A stretch of 23,152 nt of DNA. Source: CAZIRO01 sp964541595. Its GTDB lineage: Bacteria > Acidobacteriota > HRBIN11. The translations under genes were made by a program, and so were the position numbers. The notes beneath the pieces are model-generated. The model was not told the DNA's origin. It searched no databases and saw nothing but the letters and a program-made list of their open reading frames with translations. The DNA is taken from the NCBI GenBank assembly GCA_964541595.1, contig CAZIRO010000024.1, forward strand, positions 1 through 23,152. Reading direction: 5' to 3'. Shown in pieces: positions 8,226-15,486 of the stretch. The first letter of the stretch is position 1; each line of letters begins with the position of its first letter.

Positions 8226-9146
8226 ATGCAATGGATCTTAAAAAAATCGAGCATATGGGGCGTGTTCCTGGGCGTGACCCTGCTCGTTGGGATCATGCCG
8301 ATGATGTGCCGGCGTGGTGGCCTGTTCGGCCACCGTGGGAGACGTGCCGGACCTGCACGGCCCGTAGATCGCGCCACGGCAGAACGACTGTATCGTACCT
8401 ATTGCGCAGATTGCCACGGTGTGAACGGCGACGGTCAGGGTCGATTTGCTGATCGGTTCCGGACACGGCCCACGGATTTCCGCGCCGGTGTGTATAAGTT
8501 CAAACGGACGCCCACGGGTCAGCCACCTGCAGATGCGGATATCTTTCGCACGTTGACGATTGGGGTACGCGGTACCGGAATGGTGCCGCAGTTGCATCTC
8601 AGCGAGGCTGAACGGTGGGGACTCGTGCGGTATCTGAAGCGCCTATCGCCGGTATTTGCGGAGACGCAACAACCTGTCCAACCGCTGTCGCTGCCGCCGA
8701 GACCGAATTTGTCCACACGCGAATTGCTGCGCATCGGTCGGGAGTGGTATACAAAGGCCGGATGTGTCCAGTGCCACGGTCCGGAAGGGCGCGGCGATGG
8801 TCCGGCCGTCCCGAACCTGAAGGACCGACGTGGATTTCCCGTGGTTATGCCGGATCTGACGCTGGTGCCCTATAAACAGGGCGAGAACGTGGAAGCCATC
8901 GCCTGGACCATTCTCACGGGTCGCGATGGTACACCGATGCCGTCCTACGCGAATGCGTTGACACCGGAACAACTCTGGGGGATTGCCACGTACGTGCGGT
9001 CGCTCCAGCGCGGACGGAAGCCGGCCGGCATGATGGGACTCATCGGGGAAGAAATCCTGGCCATGCGCATTGACATGGAAGCCGTCCACGCCTGGCGGAT
9101 GGGTGGGATGCCGATGATGCGTATGCGTCGCAGTCCCCGGGAATGA
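8226..9146 (+). CDS. Di-heme c-type cytochrome, membrane-anchored, Met-rich tail
   Basis: The 306-residue product has an N-terminal signal anchor (about residues 8-28) and two class I cytochrome c domains. Heme sites are C60-A-D-C63-H64 and C180-V-Q-C183-H184. Distal Met candidates are in GTGMVPQ and GTPMPSY, each followed by the usual C-terminal helix (ERWGLVRYLKRL; EQLWGIATYVRSL). The domain order matches many periplasmic di-heme electron carriers. The last 45 residues are unusual, with repeated Met (MMGLIGEEILAMRIDME, then GGMPMMRMRR). AGGAG (8214-8218) fits the ATG at 8226 rather than the out-of-frame ATG at 8222. Within a copper locus it could carry electrons for metal redox, but partner and reaction are unknown. 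Confidence 0.9.
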   Translation: MQWILKKSSIWGVFLGVTLLVGIMPMMCRRGGLFGHRGRRAGPARPVDRATAERLYRTYCADCHGVNGDGQGRFADRFRTRPTDFRAGVYKFKRTPTGQPPADADIFRTLTIGVRGTGMVPQLHLSEAERWGLVRYLKRLSPVFAETQQPVQPLSLPPRPNLSTRELLRIGREWYTKAGCVQCHGPEGRGDGPAVPNLKDRRGFPVVMPDLTLVPYKQGENVEAIAWTILTGRDGTPMPSYANALTPEQLWGIATYVRSLQRGRKPAGMMGLIGEEILAMRIDMEAVHAWRMGGMPMMRMRRSPRE

Positions 9147-9168
9147 ATCAGATCCGGAGGCTGCAACA

Positions 9169-9363
9169 GTGTGCGGCAAAAGCGGTTCAAAAATGCGCAT
9201 ATACGAATCCGGCCGGCCGGTGATTACCCCCGGTCAGCGCACGCAACAGTCACGGGAACTCATCCGGCCGTGGAATCGTCGGTCCAGCCGTACGCAACGT
9301 TTCCACGATTCGGATGATACTTCAATGCCGTGCTGTCTTGAGGAGGGATATCATGCCACATGA
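9169..9363 (+). CDS. Possible 64-residue small ORF upstream of and overlapping copB
   Basis: A GTG codon lies eight bases after a full GGAGG (9156-9160). The frame is open for 64 residues and stops at 9363, overlapping the copB start by 11 bases. The product is hydrophilic and rich in Ser and Arg, with C2 near the start and a Cys-Cys pair just before the stop (MPCCLEEGYHAT). No family is recognised and the codon pattern is unremarkable, so chance is a real alternative. If translated, it would couple ribosome arrival to copB initiation. It also contains a 12-bp palindrome CCGGCCGGCCGG (9209-9220). Confidence 0.3.
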   Translation: MCGKSGSKMRIYESGRPVITPGQRTQQSRELIRPWNRRSSRTQRFHDSDDTSMPCCLEEGYHAT

Positions 9364-11446
9364 CCATTCATCCCATTCGGGACATATGGAACATGGCGCC
9401 GCGCACCATGCCCACCATGACCATGGCGTGCAGCCGCCCCGGAAATCCGGGCGCGCGCATTCCGAAGCGCATCCCCATGCGCACCATGCGGATCATCACC
9501 GCCATATGATGCGAGACTTTCAGCGCCGGTTCTGGATCAGTCTGGCCATCACCGTGCCGATTCTGCTGCTATCGCCGATGATTCGGGGATGGCTTGGCTG
9601 GACCGGGGTGGTGTTCCCCGGTCAAATGTTCGTACTCTGGGCGCTTTCTGCGGCGGTGTATCTCTATGGGGGCTGGCCGTTTCTCCAGGGCATCGTCCGG
9701 GAGATACGGAAACGACAACCGGGCATGATGACGCTCATCGCCCTGGCAATTACCGTCGCATTCGGCTACAGCACGGTCGTCGTATTCGGTGTATCCGGGA
9801 AAGTCTTCTTCTGGGAACTCGCCACACTGATTGACATCATGCTCCTGGGGCACTGGATCGAGATGCGGTCCGTGCTCGGGGCATCCCGTGCGCTGGAAGC
9901 GCTGGTGCGGCTGATGCCCAGCGAGGCGCACCGTGTGTATCCGGATGGACGTGTGGAAGACGTTCCGGTTACGGAACTGCGTCCTGGCGATCGGGTACTC
10001 ATCCGTCCTGGCGAGAAAGTCCCGGCGGACGGACAGATCGTCGAGGGACGCACCACGATGAACGAGGCCATGTTGACCGGTGAGTCCAGACCCGTGGAGA
10101 AAGGCCCCGGTGATCCGGTGATCGGCGGGGCCATCAATGGTGAATCCGCCGTGACTGTTGAGATCACCCGGACGGGTGAGGATACGTACCTGGCCCAGGT
10201 GATCCGACTGGTCCGGGAAGCGCAGGAGACCCGTTCCCGGACGCAGGATCTGGCCAATCGCGCAGCGTTCTGGTTAACGCTGATCGCCATTACGGCGGGA
10301 ACCGTGACCTTAGTCGTGTGGCTTGCGATCCAGGGGGATTTCGCGTTTGCCCTGGAACGCACGGTCACGGTCATGGTCATCACCTGTCCTCACGCACTGG
10401 GGCTCGCTGTGCCACTGGTCGTTGCGGTGTCCACAGCTCTGTCCGCCGCCAGCGGGTTTCTGATCCGGGACCGATCGGCGTTTGAACGTGCACGGCAGTT
10501 ACAGGCCATCGTTTTTGACAAGACCGGAACGTTGACCCTGGGGATGTTCGGTGTCACCGACGTGATCCCGCTCAATCCCACGGACGGATATGATGTGCAA
10601 ACGGTACTGCAGCTGGCTGCATCCATCGAGCAGCATTCGGAACACCCACTGGCCGCCGGCATTCGCCGGGAGGCAGAAGAACGTCAGATTGCGCTGTTGC
10701 CGGCGACAAACGTGCGGGCGATCCCCGGACGTGGTGCCGAGGGCGAGGTCAACGGTCAGACCGTGCGCGTCGTCAGTCCCGGGTACCTGCGGGAACACGC
10801 GATCACGGTCTCCCATCCGGACGTTGCCGCCGCCATGGATGCCGGAAAAACCGTAGTGTTCGTCATGATCGACGGTCGGCCCGTCGGTGCCATTGCCCTC
10901 GCGGATATGGTGCGTCCGGAATCCCGGGAAGCCGTCCGCCGCCTGCATGCCATGGGTATCCAGGTGATGATGCTCACGGGTGACAATCAGAAAGTCGCCG
11001 CCTGGGTGGCACGGGAACTCGGTCTGGATGAATACTTTGCGGAGGTCCTGCCACATGAGAAAGCAGCAACGATTCAACGGTTGCAGGCACGTGGCCTGAC
11101 CGTGGCCATGGTCGGTGACGGGATCAACGATGCACCGGCACTCGTGCAGGCGGATGTCGGTATCGCTATCGGCGCCGGTACCGATGTGGCCATCGAAAGT
11201 GCGGACATCATCCTCGTGCGGAACGACCCGCGTGACGTGGCGGACGTCATTCGGTTGTCCCGGAAGACCTATGCAAAGATGGTCCAGAACCTCATCTGGG
11301 CGACGGGATACAACGCCGTGGCCATCCCGCTTGCAGCAGGGGTGCTGGCTGCGCAGGGAATCCTGTTGAGTCCCGCGATGGGTGCGGTGTTGATGTCTCT
11401 GAGTACTGTCATCGTCGCGATCAACGCCCGGATGCTACGTAAATAA
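9353..11446 (+). CDS. copB: CopB-type P1B heavy-metal-translocating ATPase
   Basis: The 697-residue product is a P-type ATPase exporting copper or silver from the cytoplasm. The membrane metal motif is C345-P-H347, the CPH form of the CopB (P1B-3) group rather than CPC of CopA. Further marks are TGES in the actuator domain, D389-K-T-G-T as the phosphorylated Asp, HSEHPLAAG with the nucleotide-domain HP pair, and GDGINDAP in the hinge. Downstream helices carry GYNAVAIPLAAG and MSLSTVIVAINA, also typical of CopB. The N-terminus lacks a CxxC HMA domain and instead has 18 His in the first 51 residues. AGGAGG (9341-9346) fits ATG 9353; an earlier in-frame ATG at 9314 lacks a matching site. Cu(II)/Ag(I) preference is family knowledge. 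Confidence 0.96.
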   Translation: MPHDHSSHSGHMEHGAAHHAHHDHGVQPPRKSGRAHSEAHPHAHHADHHRHMMRDFQRRFWISLAITVPILLLSPMIRGWLGWTGVVFPGQMFVLWALSAAVYLYGGWPFLQGIVREIRKRQPGMMTLIALAITVAFGYSTVVVFGVSGKVFFWELATLIDIMLLGHWIEMRSVLGASRALEALVRLMPSEAHRVYPDGRVEDVPVTELRPGDRVLIRPGEKVPADGQIVEGRTTMNEAMLTGESRPVEKGPGDPVIGGAINGESAVTVEITRTGEDTYLAQVIRLVREAQETRSRTQDLANRAAFWLTLIAITAGTVTLVVWLAIQGDFAFALERTVTVMVITCPHALGLAVPLVVAVSTALSAASGFLIRDRSAFERARQLQAIVFDKTGTLTLGMFGVTDVIPLNPTDGYDVQTVLQLAASIEQHSEHPLAAGIRREAEERQIALLPATNVRAIPGRGAEGEVNGQTVRVVSPGYLREHAITVSHPDVAAAMDAGKTVVFVMIDGRPVGAIALADMVRPESREAVRRLHAMGIQVMMLTGDNQKVAAWVARELGLDEYFAEVLPHEKAATIQRLQARGLTVAMVGDGINDAPALVQADVGIAIGAGTDVAIESADIILVRNDPRDVADVIRLSRKTYAKMVQNLIWATGYNAVAIPLAAGVLAAQGILLSPAMGAVLMSLSTVIVAINARMLRK

Positions 11447-11473
11447 CACGTTGCACCAGAAGGAGGTTGCACA

Positions 11474-11875
11474 ATGAAACGACCGAACGGATTTCATTTC
11501 ATCGTGACTGTCTGGATGATCGCCGGGATCGTTCTGGCTGTCCAGGCGAGTGCCGCAAATCCGCAGGAAGTGTCCATGGAACATATGCACAAAAAGACAC
11601 CGGCCATGTCCCAGCACATGCCCATGATGCAACGGATGCACCGGCAATCAATGATGGTGCAGATGCACATGATGTTCTGCCCGATGCGCGAGTCCGGTGT
11701 CCAGGTTGAGGTCAAACCCACACGCGACGGTGTGCAGATCACATTGAAGGCGAAGGATCCAAAAGTCATCGAACGCATCCAGAAGAAGGCTGAAATCATG
11801 CGACTCATGCACGAGCTCATGCAGTCCATGCCGATGCGCTCTGAGGAGAAAACGGAATCGCAACCGGAACATTAA
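11474..11875 (+). CDS. Secreted Met/His-rich small protein, probable periplasmic copper binder
   Basis: The 133-residue product has a signal peptide ending near VQASA. Residues 31-71 contain 13 Met, five His and one Cys (for example MEHMHK, MPMMQRMHR, MVQMHMMFCPM), a composition typical of Cu(I)/Ag(I)-binding periplasmic segments. The C-terminal half differs: a short beta segment (VQVEVKPTRDGVQITLK) and an amphipathic helix (residues about 85-112). AAGGAGG lies just upstream of the ATG, and the gene follows copB by 27 bases. Metal buffering or delivery from CopB to the Cus pump is inferred from composition and position; no named family is recognised. Confidence 0.85.
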   Translation: MKRPNGFHFIVTVWMIAGIVLAVQASAANPQEVSMEHMHKKTPAMSQHMPMMQRMHRQSMMVQMHMMFCPMRESGVQVEVKPTRDGVQITLKAKDPKVIERIQKKAEIMRLMHELMQSMPMRSEEKTESQPEH

Positions 11876-11885
11876 CCCTGTTACG

Positions 11886-11919
11886 TCCCGGTTTCCTGTG
11901 TACACCCGGGAAACCGGGA
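11886..11919 (+). terminator. 11-bp-stem hairpin after the Met/His-rich gene
   Basis: A perfect inverted repeat, TCCCGGTTTCC (11886-11896) against GGAAACCGGGA (11909-11919), has a 12-base loop and starts ten bases after the stop codon. No T-tract follows, so an intrinsic terminator is plausible but not typical. The stem occupies the 5' end of a longer in-frame reading of the next gene, which supports the shorter start chosen for that gene. Confidence 0.55.
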
Positions 11920-11981
11920 TATTGGACACCCCATCGACATCCTGGCCGGATCTCGACGGGGTGTACCTGTCGGAGGCCATG

Positions 11982-12224
11982 ATGTGGAACCATGGATTCT
12001 GGATGGGACCCTGGATGTGGCTGATCTCCCTGGCCGTGTTCATCGGGTTCATCGTAGTGGCTGTCTGGATCGTTCGGTGGATTGGCCAGGGTCCGCCGCC
12101 CCGATCAACGGATACGTCGCAACGGGACCGGGCGCTGGAAATCCTGCGGGAACGCTACGCCCGGGGCGAGATCTCCAGAGAAGAATTTGAACGCATGCAG
12201 CGCGATCTGCGACGTTCCGAATGA
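11982..12224 (+). CDS. SHOCT-domain small membrane protein
   Basis: The 80-residue product has one transmembrane helix (about residues 11-30: WLISLAVFIGFIVVAVWIVRW), a short Pro-rich linker and a C-terminal SHOCT-like motif (ALEILRERYARGEISREEFERM). This is the standard layout of small electron-transport or heavy-metal-locus SHOCT proteins of unknown function. The N-terminus MWNHGFWMGPWMW is Trp/Met rich. GGAGG (11972-11976) is five bases from ATG 11982 and two from ATG 11979, so 11982 is preferred. It closes the + strand metal gene cluster. Confidence 0.85.
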   Translation: MWNHGFWMGPWMWLISLAVFIGFIVVAVWIVRWIGQGPPPRSTDTSQRDRALEILRERYARGEISREEFERMQRDLRRSE

Positions 12225-12428
12225 GCGATGCGTCCCATGCCCACCCGTCGGTGCATCCCGGGTCGCATGATGGTGTAGAGGTACGGCGCTACCATACCCG
12301 TTTTTCCATCGACACAGGGATTGTGGATTACCGGCCGCAGGGGGAAAGGTGCACCGCCGGTGCTTTCATCGGGGAATGGGGTTGCAATGAAAGAAGTAGC
12401 AATGACCATATTTCGTGGGAAGCAATCG
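12225..12428. other. Intergenic spacer between the metal cluster and the beta-propeller gene
   Basis: About 200 bases without a convincing gene. A 17-codon ATG reading frame starts near 12387 (MKEVAMTIFRGKQSFQS), but its ribosome binding site is weak. No strong hairpin was seen. The spacer becomes more AT-rich towards the promoter at its 3' end. Confidence 0.5.
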
Positions 12429-12457
12429 TTTCAATCTTAAATCGGATTGTGTAAAAT
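12429..12457 (+). promoter_or_regulatory. Sigma70-type promoter for the beta-propeller gene
   Basis: TTTCAA (12429-12434) and TAAAAT (12452-12457) are separated by 17 bases in a locally AT-rich patch, the best housekeeping-type match in the spacer. Transcription would start near 12464, giving a leader of about 45 bases before the ATG at 12510. Confidence 0.5.
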
Positions 12458-12509
12458 CGTTTTCCAGAAGCCCGGTCGTGTGGCAAAACGTACGCTGCGG
12501 AGGTGCGTC

Positions 12510-14606
12510 ATGCGGTGCCGGAGGGTGGCACCATGGAGCCTCCGGCGATGGGGGATCATCGGGGTCCTCATTGCCTGCGGGAGTGCTGGACTGTACGCGA
12601 ATTCCCGTCTGCAAACTCCGGAGGTCTGGCTTCGGGCAGATACGCGCACTGCGGTATACTGGCGTCTGTTCTTCACAAAAGGAATTGTTCTGCAGGATGA
12701 CGCATTCTACCTGGCAGCGGGCCATATTCTGTATGTGCTCCCCGGTGTGACTGCCGGTAATACAAAGATGTGGTTCGGAAAGTTTTCACCGGAGGGCGAA
12801 CTGCGCTGGAATGTTCTGGTATCTGCCAGTGGCGTGGAAAGTGTCTGGCCGTATGGGATCGCACCGGACGGTCAGGGCGGAATCGTGTTCGTCGGTGCGG
12901 TTTACGGGGACGGCACCCGGAGGGCACTGATCGGCCGGATCCATTCGGACGGACAGTTGCTCTGGGCAAAAGTTCTGGAAAGAGATGGGGATGAAGTGTT
13001 GTTCGACGTGGCCGTAACTCCGGATGGGGACTATCTGGGTGTCGGACGGGTGGGCACATCCGCGTGGGTAATACGGTTCACGCGGGACGGTGTGGTGCAG
13101 TGGCAGCGTATATGGAACGGCGTGGAGGCCACCCATGCCATCGTTGCTGCCGGTGATGACCAGTTCTACGTCATGGGGCCTGCATCCCGTACACGGGTGT
13201 GGATCGCCCGGATACGTGCAGACGGCAGTCTCATCTGGCAAAGAGCATGGGCGACACCGACGGTACAATTCCTGCGGGGTGCACGCACACCGGACGGCGG
13301 ACTGGCCGTTGCCGGGTGGACATGGATGGGCAGCAGGGTGTGGCTTCAGGTGTTGCGGATCCACGCGAACGGTGATGTGGTCTGGTATCGACGTTACGGC
13401 CCGATGATGTACATTCCTGCAGCGTATTCTGTACCGATCGTGGCTCTTGCAAATGGAGATCTGCTCGTATTCGGTGTGCTACAGCATGATCCGATCGATC
13501 CGTGGACTTCGGGATGGGTGGGGCGACTGGATGCGCGCGGAGAAGTGTTGCTCAGCCGTCGGTATGACGGTGACGTGATATCGGAGTTCCATACGGTCAT
13601 TCCCCTGGCGGGCGATCGCGTGATCGCAGCGGGTATGTTTCGCTCCGGCGAGGTCGTGGCCCGTCTGGACGGTGCCGGATGGCCGGGAGCGGACTGTCAC
13701 GCCGTGGATCTGGCCCGCATTCGTTCTGTGACCGTTCCGCTCAATCCGGCCGGTGGCGCCGGGTCCGTATCGGAAGTGTCGGTACCGGTTGCGGACGCGG
13801 TGCTGACCGGGAATCCGTCCTCTTCTCGGTTTACCCCGGTTTGCAGTGGCACTTCCGGGCTGTTACCGGTTCGTGATGTCGTCATGGTCGATGTCTGCCC
13901 GGGCGGCGGTGACGGGGATGGCAATGGCGTGCTGGAACCTGGGGAATACGCATTGATGGATACGGAACTCATCAATCTCACGGGACAGTTCACGAACCGG
14001 CTTCAGGGTTACCTGTCTGCGGTATCGCCGGAGCTGACCGTTCTGGATGCACGGTCGACGTGGACTCCCATACCGCCCGGGACGGCACGCACGTCGTTGC
14101 CGGACTTTTTCCGCCTGCACGTCGACCCCATGGCCACGTGTTCCCGGGAGCTGCGCATGGCATTGCAGGTCACGGACGATATGCATACCGGCCAATCCGA
14201 GTGGACAGTCCCGCTGGGTAAGGCCACCGCGCCAGACGATATCTGTACGCGGTGTCGGCAACCCCTTCCCGATTTCGGGATTCTCTGCAGTCCCTGGCAA
14301 CTGGAAGGGCGTGCGGGGACGGTCGTCCATACCACGTGTACGGGTGTGTCGTTCCTGGGGTATCATGGGGTGATCCGGTGGGAGTGTGGATCCGGTGTTC
14401 CGGGGATACGGTGCCGTTTCTTTCCGAATCCCGCGCCGGTTACGGGCGGACCGGGAACTCCGGTCGGGCTGACCATCGGCGTTGATGTGGACGTCCCGGC
14501 GGGTGCATATGTTGTGGACGTGTATGCCACGGACGGCCGACAGCGCCGGAAGGTCCGGTTGAACCTCCGGGTCACACCGGCGATATCCCACAGATCGGGG
14601 CAGTGA
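12510..14606 (+). CDS. Secreted beta-propeller-like protein with C-terminal Ig-like domains
   Basis: The 698-residue product starts at an ATG six bases after GGAGG (12499-12503) and has a signal peptide (about residues 1-31, ending near GLYANS). Residues about 60-400 consist of blade-like repeats in which a Gly-Asp-Gly style turn is followed by a Trp strand (for example FSPEGELRWNVL, IHSDGQLLWAKVL, FTRDGVVQWQRIW, IRADGSLIWQRAW, IHANGDVVWYRRY), as in quinoprotein-like and SBBP-type propellers. At residues about 463-480 an EF-like Asp-rich loop (GDGDGNGVLEPGE) opens a beta-rich C-terminal part. That part has several Cys pairs (CTRCRQP, CRFF) and ends in an Ig-like segment (YVVDVYATDGRQRRKV). 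No enzymatic residues are recognised. Export and surface or binding function are inferred. Confidence 0.82.
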   Translation: MRCRRVAPWSLRRWGIIGVLIACGSAGLYANSRLQTPEVWLRADTRTAVYWRLFFTKGIVLQDDAFYLAAGHILYVLPGVTAGNTKMWFGKFSPEGELRWNVLVSASGVESVWPYGIAPDGQGGIVFVGAVYGDGTRRALIGRIHSDGQLLWAKVLERDGDEVLFDVAVTPDGDYLGVGRVGTSAWVIRFTRDGVVQWQRIWNGVEATHAIVAAGDDQFYVMGPASRTRVWIARIRADGSLIWQRAWATPTVQFLRGARTPDGGLAVAGWTWMGSRVWLQVLRIHANGDVVWYRRYGPMMYIPAAYSVPIVALANGDLLVFGVLQHDPIDPWTSGWVGRLDARGEVLLSRRYDGDVISEFHTVIPLAGDRVIAAGMFRSGEVVARLDGAGWPGADCHAVDLARIRSVTVPLNPAGGAGSVSEVSVPVADAVLTGNPSSSRFTPVCSGTSGLLPVRDVVMVDVCPGGGDGDGNGVLEPGEYALMDTELINLTGQFTNRLQGYLSAVSPELTVLDARSTWTPIPPGTARTSLPDFFRLHVDPMATCSRELRMALQVTDDMHTGQSEWTVPLGKATAPDDICTRCRQPLPDFGILCSPWQLEGRAGTVVHTTCTGVSFLGYHGVIRWECGSGVPGIRCRFFPNPAPVTGGPGTPVGLTIGVDVDVPAGAYVVDVYATDGRQRRKVRLNLRVTPAISHRSGQ

Positions 14607-14702
14607 ACGCCGCCTCGATCTCCATACGGACGTCCACATCCCGCTCGGTTCGGCAGATCCAGGGTCCGCACGATCGTCCAGATTCGTGTCCATCGAAGCC
14701 AG

Positions 14703-14734
14703 GCATACGTACGTGTACGTACGTGCACACGCAC
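14703..14734. repeat. 32-nt alternating purine-pyrimidine tract
   Basis: Every base from 14703 to 14734 alternates purine and pyrimidine. The tract includes two copies of the self-complementary octamer ACGTACGT separated by GT, followed by TG/CA steps. Such tracts can adopt Z-DNA or cruciform structure under negative supercoiling. It lies about 100 bases after the stop of the beta-propeller gene. Confidence 0.7.
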
Positions 14735-14993
14735 CTGGGGATGGACGACTTTCGGGTGCGCTCGCCCCCACAGTATTTCTGCAGCCCCGGACCCGCCGTT
14801 TCCGTGACGCCACGACCCGCAGACAGCACCTGCAGACACGGTCATCCCGCGCATCCACGACAACATGTCGGACCATGCCCGCACCGTATTCAAAACACTC
14901 CTCATCTGAGAAATGCACCACTACGGCAGTATATCGCGTGGTCCATCGGGACACACCGTGTCCCATTGCCGGTCTCGATCCCGGGTGCACGGA

Positions 14994-15022
14994 TTGCAAT
15001 ACCGTGCACATCATCATACGCT
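14994..15022 (+). promoter_or_regulatory. Candidate promoter for the small Cys-rich membrane protein
   Basis: TTGCAA (14994-14999) and TACGCT (15017-15022) are separated by 17 bases, about 60 bases before the ATG at 15081. The -10 element is only a moderate match. Confidence 0.3.
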
Positions 15023-15080
15023 GGGAGTGTGGATGAGGTTAATCACACGCCGCGATCGTCCGAATACCTGGAGGTTTTTC

Positions 15081-15428
15081 ATGCCCGAAGTCCTTACAAA
15101 ATACCCGGATATTGTGATCCGGGTGCTGCAGGGGAACGACGCACGGTGCGGCAAAGGAGTGCGACCACGTATCCTGAAACACTGTCCGCGTGAGCAGTTC
15201 TGCGCCTTAAAAACCGGTGAGATCTGTGTCTACGGCCTTCAGGATATTCCGAAAATGACGCAAATTCGTGCAGAGGAACTCGCTGCGATCGTATGTCGGA
15301 ACGGAGCGAACACGGCTGCCGTCGTACCCGTTGGTATGGAGAGTATCGCGCTGGTCCTGGCGTTTGTTGCCGGCATCGTGCTCGGTCGGTTCCTGCGGTG
15401 GCGATCCGGGCATCGATCGGTAGGATAG
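15081..15428 (+). CDS. Small Cys-rich protein with C-terminal membrane helix
   Basis: The 115-residue product starts at an ATG six bases after CTGGAGG. The N-terminal two thirds holds a compact Cys pattern: ARCGKG (C23), HCPREQFC (C35 and C41), EICVYG (C49) and, further on, IVCRNG. The segment GLQDIPKMTQI follows the fourth Cys. The C-terminus has one transmembrane helix (ESIALVLAFVAGIVLGRFL) and a basic tail, so the soluble domain is tethered to the membrane tail-first. I recall unnamed hypothetical proteins with the same CGKG, CP, FC and GEICVYG layout but no assigned function. Four closely placed Cys could bind zinc or an Fe-S cluster (inference). Confidence 0.8.
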   Translation: MPEVLTKYPDIVIRVLQGNDARCGKGVRPRILKHCPREQFCALKTGEICVYGLQDIPKMTQIRAEELAAIVCRNGANTAAVVPVGMESIALVLAFVAGIVLGRFLRWRSGHRSVG

Positions 15429-15486
15429 GACCGCATGTGGCTCCACCGATCCGTTCTGTGGGATGCGCGGATTCACGTGCTGATGC

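Larger units (their letters stand above)
14607..15080. other. 474-bp spacer without a convincing gene
   Basis: Open frames cross this stretch on both strands, but none has a good ribosome binding site or protein-like composition; they are rich in Arg, Pro, His and Thr. It contains a 32-nt alternating purine-pyrimidine tract. Near its end, a + frame reads IIIRWECG before a stop, echoing VIRWECG in the preceding gene (13 identical bases, TGGGAGTGTGGAT). It may be decayed coding sequence. Confidence 0.5.

Noticed and set aside
9314..9352. Upstream in-frame ATG for copB
   Set aside because: The ATG at 9353 has an AGGAGG at good spacing and begins directly with the His-rich N-terminus; the upstream one has no matching site.
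13863..15017. 384-residue minus-strand frame covering the end of the propeller gene and the spacer
   Set aside because: Most of it is antisense to a supported gene; the rest is Arg/Cys-rich without domain pattern or good start site.
14603..15193. 196-residue + strand frame in the spacer after the propeller gene
   Set aside because: Low-complexity Pro/His/Thr-rich translation, no ribosome binding site, and it runs into the better supported gene at 15081.
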